DNA of 64,000 bases from Pochonia chlamydosporia 170 (taxonomy: Eukaryota > Ascomycota > Sordariomycetes > Hypocreales > Clavicipitaceae), in contig NW_019154065.1 in the NCBI RefSeq assembly GCF_001653235.2, forward strand, positions 100,407-164,406, read 5' to 3'. A program made the translations under genes and the position numbers. Below the pieces are notes generated by a model. The model worked only from the letters and a program-made list of their open reading frames with translations. It had not been told where the DNA came from and made no database searches. Position 1 is the stretch's first letter; each line of letters starts with the position of its first letter. Positions 1 through 8,198 of the stretch are shown here, piece after piece.

Positions 1-634
1 GAGCATCGATTGATTTGGCAGCAACGCCAGGGATTAGTGGGTTTGGGATAGACACAGGTTGACTTTGACTGCTAGATTCCGTATCAGAGCAACCGCTAGG
101 TTCTTCGTGCCCTCCTCGGACACAGCTTGGAGGTATAATTTCGGACGCGGACGTAGACGACAGTAAAGGTGATAGCTCTAACGCAATCCCTCGCGCACCC
201 GATCCATGACAATGTTTAGACAACCTAGCAGCTAGCGAGGAATCAGCTTCTGCTTGCTCCCAGGCGAATTCCAAGGCAGACTGAAATCTGACTTGGGTTT
301 CTGAACACCTGTTGCCTCGCGTTGACTTTTCTTGCTCTCGGAGACGTCGTCTTTCAAGCTTGTCTGGATCTGGAATCGCTGACGTAAATATTTGTCTACT
401 TCCAAAGCCCCGGAAAGATTCGTCCAAAGAGATCCGGGACTGCCTCAACTCCCAATAGGGTTCATCAATTCCGCGATTGCCGTGTGGTTTGGGGAGGCTA
501 CTAAAGAAGTTATCAGGCCAAGTTGCAAAAATATTATACAACGCATTGTCGTCGCCGGCGCCGTAATGGATCTCGGGGTCAAATTCGGCTTGCCCATGGC
601 TTGAGTGAAGGTTGAACAGCAACGCTGACGACAT
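1..634 (-). CDS. N-terminal part of an unrecognised protein, running off the left edge
   Basis: An ATG at 634 (minus strand) opens a frame of 211 codons with no stop before the window ends, so only the N-terminal part is visible. It starts MSSALLFNLHSS and is polar and serine-rich, with a charged Arg/Glu/Lys stretch about 95 residues in (DKLERRRLREQEK). There is no signal peptide, membrane segment or known motif that I recognise. The unbroken length and protein-like composition argue for a real gene, but the product is unknown. The MULE at 721-3867 begins only 86 bp upstream of the start codon, so its promoter may be disturbed. An upstream exon cannot be excluded. Confidence 0.5.
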   Translation of the reverse strand, partial: MSSALLFNLHSSHGQAEFDPEIHYGAGDDNALYNIFATWPDNFFSSLPKPHGNRGIDEPYWELRQSRISLDESFRGFGSRQIFTSAIPDPDKLERRRLREQEKSTRGNRCSETQVRFQSALEFAWEQAEADSSLAARLSKHCHGSGARGIALELSPLLSSTSASEIIPPSCVRGGHEEPSGCSDTESSSQSQPVSIPNPLIPGVAAKSIDA

Positions 635-720
635 TGTTTTCGTCACAATTAAGTACCCTGGCGAAGCCGCGACAGAGGCAAAATTAACTATCAGTAATTA
701 AGCTATTTGACATATTATCG

Positions 721-3700
721 AAGAGCAGTGCTATTCGCACAGATACAAATCTCTATTTGCACAGATATGTGTCTCACTTTTGACTCACCCACCCCACCCT
801 TAGGAATGTTGCGCAGTGCAGGCGGAAAGTTGCAAACTGCTGGCATCAAATTGATCACGATAGCACACACAGCGATATACACAGTGACACGTACGACGAC
901 ACACTGCAAAACACACGAGTTTCCCAGAACATCGAAACCCTTAAATCAATTTAATTATCATATTTCTAGGGAATGTTTGGGTTGTGAAGCACACGACGAC
1001 AGAGTGTCCTGTCGGCTTCCTGTCCCCTGACCCATGGGTGCCGCTCACCCTCCTCCTCCCTGTGACGATATTTCAGTCCTTCAAACTACGGTTTTTACAG
1101 TGGTCTATCATGAAAGTCATGGTATTACAGTCCATTGCATTCCTGGGATGATGATGCAGCTTTCGGCTGATGACTCTCTTGACGTTTGGACCTGGTTTGC
1201 CGGCGACCTCTCGGCCTGTGATGCCTCCGCATGACTTCGTCCAGCCGCTCCGCCACGGACTCGTCGACGCTTGTTTCCTCGCGACGATTGCGACGCATGT
1301 GACTGTAGCTCGTCAAGCTCGAATTGAGAGCGGTCACGGCGAAGGCTCGCGTTCAACCGGCGCGTTCCTCGGCCCGCAGTCTGACTAGGCTGTCGGCTCA
1401 GACCACGGCCTCGCGCTGAATGCCTGCCTTGACTCCGTTGTGCAGGCTCGGTTTCGGCATCGTCATCGTCCGTATCATCGGCGTCACTTCCTGGCTTGGA
1501 GGTGTAATCCGCGATCTTGAGGTATCGCGGGACCTTGAGCTTCTTGTTGTCGGCATTCAGGCGCGGCCTGCCTCGTGCGCTTCTAACAATAGCCGGGTCG
1601 CGAATTTCAAGTAGCTTATCCTCGGCGTTCTAGCAGGCTGTTAATACTCAAGTCTTGTGACAGTGGCAAGCTGACATACCAACGGCTTCTCGAGCCACCA
1701 ACGCATAGCAATCTGGCTCCGTCTCAGAGGCGTGCCGCTCATCAGGCAATCAAGAATGCGATGGCTGCATGGGAGGCCGTATTGGTGCTCGAAGTTGCCC
1801 GTGCAAGCGCGTAGCGGTTTGGGCTTGCGCTGATCAGGCAGGGCGGCGAGGGCAAAGCGATACTGCTTGGCAATAAGGTCAATGGCCTGATATGTGATCT
1901 GGAGGTTAAGCTTGCCGAGCCATGCCTGCTTGAGGTACTGATCACGCTGACGCTGAATCTGTCTCGCGGCCTCTTGGCGATAGGACCGGGACTTCTTATC
2001 AATCATCGTGACAAGGGCTTGGTGGAGGTAAAGGAGGTCTCCCGTGCCCGTCACAAGGTGAGACTTGACGTCTGCATGGGCGGTCTCGGTGGGGCTATTG
2101 ACCCTTTGACCGAAGTTCCGATAGCGGTCAATGTAGCATTTCACCCACTGCTTGCGCCACGGCATATATTCCTTTTGGATATATCGCAGGATGTGCCGTT
2201 GCTGCCTGCCGAAAGTTTCGACAAAGGACTTCCACGAGTCTTTAAACGTATCGTGATCAACGGCATAGACCACGGTTTGGAAGGCTTTGAACATCCCCTC
2301 ACGGCTGTAGTCATCAGAGGGGTTCGCAAGCCCGTCCTCTGCCTCGTCTTGCACACGGCCCCTGGCGGTGACATCAAGATCTAGCACTGGCTGGAGCTGC
2401 TTGGCGGGTTTGTCGCTTGGATGAGCGGAAAGGGCGTTTACGTCATTATCAGACTCAACACTAGCATCGCCGTCATTGTCGCCCTCGGTGTCCTTCCAGC
2501 GGGCGTTAATTTTAGCTCGGACGTTGGCCAAGATGTGATATACGCATAGCTGCTGTTGGGCACCTGGAAAGGTGTTCGAGAGGGCTGTGCGGAGAGCCTG
2601 TTCCTTGTCGGTGATTATAACCTCTGGCGTGTCTGCCCCAATGTCGATGCGAAGCTCGTCAAGTCGGTCACATAACCACTGGAAGTGGTGCTCTTTTTCG
2701 CCGTTTATAAGGCCGAATGCGAAGTTGGCCAGGGACTTCTGATCCGTCACACCGGTGGCTTGAAATAGATGTAACCCAAAGCGGTTGGTCTTGTACGTGT
2801 TGTCCAAACCGAGCACCTCCGGAAACTTCTTCCACATTGTGCGGCACCAGTCGTACGTCCAAAAGACGGCACAGACGCGGTCATCTTCGTCGCGCAAGGT
2901 TCTGACTAATACCCCCGCTCTCAAGCTCCTTGACGAAGGCTTGGGTAGCTGTAAGGCCGTTAAGTCGCTCGCGTTTGATGGCTTGACGGTCATTGTAGAT
3001 ATCTCGTGTGCGGAAATAATGATAGCCTGGGCTGTCGGCTTTTTCTAACAATGCTAACCATCTCGCGGGCCCTAATGCCATTCTCGTTGGCTAGCTCTCG
3101 CTCCTTTTGTCGCTGAGCAACCGTGCGGCGGCGATAGACAATGTGCGCCGATGGATCAAGGGACTGTCCGTGGTTATGCTGGCCATGAACTACCGTATAC
3201 GTCCACTTCTTGTTAGACGAATTGGTGGCCTTGGCCGTGACTTTGACGGGACAATCAAGCTTCTGTGATGACGGCTTCCTGAGACCCGAGCTTTGTGACG
3301 TCCGTCGCGGGCCGCGGTCGCACTTGAAGACGATGTAGCTTGGCTGGATGATACCCCCGATGTCCCGCCTTGAGGAGCTGGAGGCTTTCACTATTGCGGA
3401 GCCATTAGAAAGATGGAAGTTGCGGAGGAAGGCAAAGAGGCCATCGTAGGTGTCAAAGAGTGGCGATGGTGGCAGTTGTGGGATCGTAGCCCCAGTGTAG
3501 TCATCGTCTGTTGGGTCGTTGGCGGCAGCAGCTGCGGTGGCTGTACCGGTAGTGGTCCGGCCTGGCGAGGGACTTAGTGCGTTGAGAAGGCGGCATATGT
3601 CCATCTTGACAGGCGTGGTGAAATCATGCATCAGTGGACGTCACGATTGTGTGGTGGGGATGACGGCTTTTATTTATGCGTAGAGAGAGATTGACGATCC

Positions 3701-3867
3701 TCGATTTAGCTGTTTACCTTTTCCTCATTCGGTTGCATTGGAATTGACTGTCGCAGGCTGATCGCACAGGATTGGGCTATGGTGGCCAGCGCGGGGTGGG
3801 TGAGTCAAAAGTGAGACACATATCTGTGCAAATAGAGATTTGTATCTGTGCGAATAGCACTGCTCTT
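721..3867 (-). mobile_element. Hop-like MULE DNA transposon with perfect terminal inverted repeats
   Basis: Bases 721-795 and 3793-3867 are inverted copies of one another, identical by eye over 75 bp (outer end AAGAGCAGTGCTATTCG). Between them lies a minus-strand Mutator-like transposase gene. The 3147-bp size, long inverted repeats and transposase of about 840 codons resemble Hop of Fusarium oxysporum, a MULE of about 3.3 kb with roughly 100-bp repeats (family knowledge). No 9-bp target duplication is visible: the right flank is a T run and the left flank ends ATATTATCG. The perfect repeats suggest recent activity or mobilisation in trans, although the transposase itself is broken. Confidence 0.85.
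1117..3631 (-). pseudogene. MULE transposase with several frame breaks
   Basis: The N-terminal part (ATG at 3631) carries a FAR1/WRKY-GCM1-like DNA-binding region with CPVKVTAK and the His pair in VHGQHNHG. The central part carries the MULE catalytic core: DNTYKTN, then ITDKEQAL, then a candidate Glu in SPTETAHADVK. The C-terminal part has a GRPR hook (SARGRPRLN). The three parts lie in different frames. One shift is at an A5 run near 3037 and a second at a G5 run near 2911; each looks like one extra base in a homopolymer. A third break, plus a TAG, lies at about 1630-1690. The combined length of about 840 codons equals that expected for Hop. The element is therefore non-autonomous unless the homopolymer calls are assembly errors. 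Confidence 0.8.
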
Positions 3868-4344
3868 TTTTTTTTTGTAGTTGCTTTTGCAGGCGCTATT
3901 ATTCCTTTTGACCGCCAATATATTGGAGGGCTGATTTCAGCCCTCGTTTTGGAAAGTGCTGCTGCGGACACCGACTTTGTCGCCCCGTCCCACCGCGCCG
4001 GCTTCGCGCTCTTCCCGCGCCATTCTGGCGTCCAGCCAGAATTAATTCATGAGCTCGTTAAGATTGTGAACGTAAGGCCGGATGGTGAAAGTCTGCGGCG
4101 GATACAGGCATAACCGTGCTTTGTTCAGAAAGTTACAACAGCAGGCCTACCCTATATACCCGCTCGTATGCTGTAACGATCGGCTTATTGACAAGGTCAA
4201 ATAAGGCAATCAACAGTTGTTCTGTTGCTTAGGGTAGGTAACTTAGGTTGTAAGTGAATAAGACCTTCACAGGCTATTGAACAGCAAGCTTGGATCGTCA
4301 GGAGTTTATCCCAATCAATTGTGAATTGAATGCTTAGAACAATA
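3868..4344. other. no gene seen
   Basis: This stretch begins with the T run that abuts the MULE and ends where the gypsy pol fragment starts. It contains short direct and inverted stretches such as GTTGTTCTGTTGC that recall LTR debris, but I found no paired ends or target duplication. Confidence 0.3.
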
Positions 4345-4955
4345 GCGCAGTCGACGCACCCAAGGCAACTACCTTGGTAGAAAATCTCACGGAATTACAA
4401 AAATATCTCCAGGAAGAATGGATATTCCTTCAGAACAGAATGAAACACTACGCCGACAAAACCAGATCGCCAGCGCCGATCCTGAAGGAGGGAGATAAAG
4501 TCTACCTTTTACGAAGAAACATCAAGAGCCAACGACCATCCGACAAACTAGATTGGAAGAAAATCGGACCATTCAAAATCATGAAGAAATTATCAGACGT
4601 TCATTACAAACTCAACATACCATTAAAACAACATCCAACATTTCATGTGTCATTACTGGAACCGGCACCAGAAAGCATCCCTGTGGATAACAAGGTCCAA
4701 GGAATAGAACCAACAGATGGTGAATACGAAGTCGAGCGAGTACTAAGCGTACGAAAAGGCAAAAAGAAAAACGAGCTCGAATATCTCGTCAAATGGAAAG
4801 GCTATGATCATACAGAAAATACATGGGAACCCAAGTCACACTTCAAAAACTCTAAGTGGATGCTGGACCAGTACCACCAACGGGCACAGAAGGGTCCCCC
4901 CTCAAAACAGCCTCCCAACTCGGATCACCAAAATCCTCCCACGGGAAATCATTAA
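4345..4955 (+). pseudogene. 3' end of Ty3/gypsy pol: integrase C-terminus and chromodomain
   Basis: The frame is open from about 4345 and ends at 4955, with no proper start, so this is a 5'-truncated remnant. It has the GPY/F-type tail of a chromovirus integrase (KIGPFKIMKKL, HPTFHVSLLEP) followed by a chromodomain (YEVERVLSVR, LEYLVKWKGYDHTENTWEP). In this family the chromodomain steers integration to particular chromatin. Protease, RT, RNase H and the integrase core are absent. A purine-rich tract at about 5507-5527 and an LTR start at 5529 follow, in the order expected of a gypsy 3' end. The coding part is therefore the tail of a deleted element, not a cellular chromo protein. Confidence 0.85.
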
Positions 4956-5418
4956 CCGCAACTTGCTGACCCTCCGCCTCATCCAAATCGTCCAAAGCCC
5001 TCAACTCCTGACGAAGCATTCGGGACTGTGTCTCGGTGTATCGATCAATTTTGGAGGAAAGGTCGACCTCCTCCTGCTGGGCCTTCGCGAGGGCAGCATA
5101 AGCGGCGGCTGCCGCAGAAGCCAGCCGACCAACTTCCTGACGCTTCAACTGAGCTTCTTGACGCAAGCGCTCCTTCTGAGATTCGATGGCATCAAACTCC
5201 TCCGTCGAAAAATTCCCATCGCAACTGCGAATACCTTTCTTGGTACAAGAAGAGCATTTCGAGTAGCCCTTCAGAACGAAACAAAGCGAACCGCTTTGTT
5301 GGCAAGGAGTGCATCGACCCATGTCGAGTAGCTGGATTCCTATCGCTTCAATACGACTTATGACGTCCTTGCGGCGTTGTGTAGAAGTGCGGGGCTGCTT
5401 GGAGATGCGGTTAGACAT
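4852..5418 (-). CDS. antisense cysteine-rich, coiled-coil ORF at the gypsy 3' end
   Basis: An ATG at 5418 gives 188 residues on the strand opposite the gypsy pol, overlapping its last 104 bp tail to tail. The N-terminal half has a cysteine cluster (CTPCQQSGSLCF, then YSKCSSCTKKGIRSCDG). The middle is a long Glu/Gln/Ala-rich helix likely to form a coiled coil (about residues 80-150), and the end is acidic. Similar antisense ORFs sit between pol and the 3' LTR in other fungal chromoviruses and appear in Fusarium annotations as hypothetical proteins (from memory, not searched). A role in element regulation is a guess. No frame break is seen although the sense pol is truncated. Confidence 0.6.
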   Translation of the reverse strand: MSNRISKQPRTSTQRRKDVISRIEAIGIQLLDMGRCTPCQQSGSLCFVLKGYSKCSSCTKKGIRSCDGNFSTEEFDAIESQKERLRQEAQLKRQEVGRLASAAAAAYAALAKAQQEEVDLSSKIDRYTETQSRMLRQELRALDDLDEAEGQQVAVNDFPWEDFGDPSWEAVLRGDPSVPVGGTGPAST

Positions 5419-5528
5419 GGCGACGCTCCATAACGGAAATGGGGAACTCACGAAACCTTGACGAAGCTGGGGAAGGACGACCTATTTAAAGACCTCTTGG
5501 GACAAGAGGATGAAGAGGAGGAGGATTG

Positions 5529-6004
5529 TGTTACGAACCAACGAGAGCAAGAGCGGGCAAGGCAGAATGATTGGTCTTGGAACGAGACCTGAGGCCTGGC
5601 TGCATGAGATGGCCGCCATGGGTAAAGGAGGTCACGTGACAAGACACGGGAACTGCAAGGTGCTCAGTTGGATCACCAGTGCTCAGGATGATCAGACTGA
5701 GCACGACTGAGCAAGGAAAGCAGAACTGATCAATGAAGAGATGGAAACAATATATATAGGACAGTCATTATCGAGATATCTAGCTAGTCCAGATCTTCAG
5801 TGATCAATTCTGCTTTCCTTGCTCAGTCGTGCTCAGTCTGATCATCCTGAGCACTGGTGATCCAACTGAGCACCTTGCAGTTCCCGTGTCTTGTCACGTG
5901 ACCTCCTTTACCCATGGCGGCCATCTCATGCAGCCAGGCCTCAGGTCTCGTTCCAAGACCAATCATTCTGCCTTGCCCGCTCTTGCTCTCGTTGGTTCGT
6001 AACA
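5529..6004. repeat. long near-perfect palindrome made of two inverted gypsy LTR arms
   Basis: The arm from 5529 (TGTTACGAACC...) is repeated in inverse orientation ending at 6004 (...GGTTCGTAACA). The outer 197 or so bases are identical by eye. Similarity then fades through a few mismatches to a divergent core around 5744-5789. The left arm directly follows the polypurine tract of the gypsy remnant, so it is the element's 3' LTR. The right arm is either a second LTR inserted tail to tail or part of an unusual palindromic LTR. Any transcript across it would fold into a hairpin of about 200 bp. The two short ORFs read from the arms are mirror images and are not genes. Confidence 0.85.
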
Positions 6005-6529
6005 TATGCGCGGCACGTTGCAAGCGACAAGCCTGAAGCGTTGGAAGTGCAGTGGACTACGAGCAACTAGGCTGAACTGGAAAGAAAAGAAGTTTTTGAG
6101 TTTGTGTGTTAAACAGGTTGAAATCCCCAAACTTGAGTCACATGAGGTCGAGGCAGCAGTCACGGTGAAGCTTCGGTTTGAACGAGACAATGACGCCCTG
6201 AGTCGAAAGGGCTGGGTTGTGCCACTAGGAGAAGACACATTTCAACATCTTTCATGCTGTAAATATCCTTATTGGAAATCAGCCACATAGCCTATTCAAA
6301 GCTCCAGAAATTAAGTTGCTATTAATAGAAACCATGTAATTCTGGATTTTGATAGGATGATAGTTTTGGTTGCAAGATACCTCCCTTACACAAATTGCTT
6401 CAGTGTGTTCCTGGTACCTGCTAACATACCGTATCTTAGCATCCTTCAGGAAGTTATCAACAGTGCACGTCGCGTCGGATCGCGTAGTTCCTAAACGCGT
6501 CAATTATTTCAGGAGAGGCTGCTCTGTGG
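6005..6529. other. no gene seen
   Basis: Sequence between the palindromic LTR and the copia LTR. A short open stretch (about 6050-6290) is not recognisable, and no paired repeat was found. Confidence 0.3.
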
Positions 6530-6857
6530 TGTCACAAATTTTGCCTTAGAAATTGGACGGGTTGTCAACCCATCCAACCAACCACAGGCCCAAATTGGTT
6601 GGTTGGCTAAGGCGAAATTCTAGGATTGTGTCAGAATGTGGCGTACTGGATCGCACTGTGCGCTGCCGCCACCATCGACAATATTGATTGAACAGAAGCA
6701 ATTATAATACTGCTGCCTGGAGGGCAGCAGTATAATAAGGGCATTCTTTTGATGACGAGATGATTCTGCTAGAACAACAAGAATAATAATCAACTAAATT
6801 ACATTTCTTGAGAAAGACCCCTCTCGGTGATGCCGTAGTGCCCCTGTATTTCTGACA
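6530..6857 (+). repeat. probable 5' LTR of the copia element
   Basis: It starts TGTCA and ends TGACA, the short inverted ends expected of an LTR, and the ATG of gag follows 54 bp later. It contains the hairpin CTGCTGCC..GGGCAGCAG at about 6713-6733, which is shared with solo LTRs elsewhere in the window. The exact ends are inferred because the partner LTR is absent. Confidence 0.55.
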
Positions 6858-6911
6858 ATTAAGAGTCTCATTTGCAATCTCGAGCTACTCGCGCAACCCC
6901 GATGAGATACC

Positions 6912-8192
6912 ATGGCACCCACGGAAAATTCGGCAAGAATGATCCTTCATGGTCCAGATGAGTGGGAGTCTTGGAGCGAAAAATTCAAAGCTCGAGCTAT
7001 CAGTGATAACATCTGGAAATACGTCAATCCAGACACCGATGATGAGCTTGAGGAGGAACCACCACTGCCAGATGTTGGCAAATACCCAAGGCGACAAATT
7101 ATTGACTCAAATAACCAAGGAGCGGGACGGAGCAGGAGAGTAACGGAAGGGGATCAGTCACAGACCCTCGAATCCTCGTCCCAGCACCAATACTTCTCAC
7201 AGTCATACGAACGACCACATCCTACCCTTATGGCACGAGGGGTGCAAGACCTTCTGCCAGCAGACAGGTCAACATATGACCTAGAAGTCAGGATCCGGAC
7301 ACAAGAGGTCCGAGACATCAAGGAAAAACAGACATCTATAAGTAAACTTCGCACATGGGTTGAGGAGTCCATCAGTGACCACCTCTGGACGACATGTTGC
7401 AATGCTGAAGATACAATCCGCGACTGGTACATCGGACTTAGGACCTCGGTATGCGCCGACGATGTCCAGCTCCGTAGTAAAGCACGCGACCGATACCATC
7501 GTGCGATCCAACCACTGAAAAAGATACCACAAGACTTTGAAGCTTGGATCAAGCAGTGGAGAGAGGCATTTGCCTATGCCCAGATTCGAGATGTAGCCGA
7601 TGTTGCTCATTCAGCTGACTGGCTGAAAGATGTAAGTAAGGCAGTCAAGGACGTGCTGCCCGCTTGGGGTTCATCCTTCCGAAATGGACATCTTGCGGCA
7701 ATCAGAAGCGATACACTCGACTACAAGGAAGTTGCGGCATCCCTTTATGATGAAGCAGACGTACAAAACATACTTAAGAGGCAACCTCAGAAAGTTAATA
7801 AGGGAGCTTTTGGTCCCACGTTTGGACCTGAAACTGACGATGGTCCGGAAGAGTCCCAAGACCAGTCGACGGACCAGCGCAAAGGACGGAAAAGGAAAGC
7901 TAAGAATGAAAAAGAAAAAGAGACTGATTCCAAGAAACGGAAGCGCGAAGACCCAGACAATCAGAGTCATTGCGATAACCTAGACACAGAGAGGTGCTAT
8001 GCCTGCGGAAGCAGACGTCATGATATCAAGAAGTGTTGGTATGTGAACAAGAGCATTGCACCAGACCATTTTCGAGGAAGCCAGACCATTAAAGCTGGGA
8101 TCGAGTTTCGACTCGCAAATGATAAGGCTTTTGCAGAAGAAGTTAAACGACAGTTAAAACCCAAAACCAATGACCATTCACAACAAGAATGA
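6912..8192 (+). CDS. copia Gag (nucleocapsid precursor)
   Basis: 426 residues from an ATG in good context (ATACCATGG). The central part is a UBN2-like copia capsid region (ESISDHLWTTCC, LRTWVEE, DWLKDV). A basic Lys/Arg-rich stretch follows, then a CCHC zinc knuckle (CYACGSRRHDIKKC) near residue 360, which packages element RNA in this family. The frame ends at TGA (8190-8192) and pol continues in the same frame. No internal break is seen, so this part of the element is intact although pol is not. Confidence 0.85.
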   Translation: MAPTENSARMILHGPDEWESWSEKFKARAISDNIWKYVNPDTDDELEEEPPLPDVGKYPRRQIIDSNNQGAGRSRRVTEGDQSQTLESSSQHQYFSQSYERPHPTLMARGVQDLLPADRSTYDLEVRIRTQEVRDIKEKQTSISKLRTWVEESISDHLWTTCCNAEDTIRDWYIGLRTSVCADDVQLRSKARDRYHRAIQPLKKIPQDFEAWIKQWREAFAYAQIRDVADVAHSADWLKDVSKAVKDVLPAWGSSFRNGHLAAIRSDTLDYKEVAASLYDEADVQNILKRQPQKVNKGAFGPTFGPETDDGPEESQDQSTDQRKGRKRKAKNEKEKETDSKKRKREDPDNQSHCDNLDTERCYACGSRRHDIKKCWYVNKSIAPDHFRGSQTIKAGIEFRLANDKAFAEEVKRQLKPKTNDHSQQE

Positions 8193-8198
8193 CTAGCA
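8190..8198 (+). promoter_or_regulatory. candidate stop-readthrough site between gag and pol
   Basis: Gag ends with AA TGA CTA GC and pol continues in the same frame without a stop. UGA followed by CUA is a known leaky stop context, and the Candida copia-like element Tca2 also separates gag and pol with an in-frame UGA (family knowledge). Alternatively, the TGA is simply a CGA-to-TGA mutation in an old copy. Confidence 0.4.

Noticed and set aside
2881..3081. Introns instead of frameshifts in the MULE transposase
   Set aside because: The frames meet within one homopolymer at each site with no missing or extra codons, so splicing cannot explain them.
3772..4113. 113-codon ORF spanning the right MULE repeat
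   Set aside because: It starts in the inverted repeat and crosses the T run; no motif.
5510..6023. Two ORFs giving the same 60-residue protein on opposite strands
   Set aside because: They are mirror readings of the two arms of the LTR palindrome, not genes.
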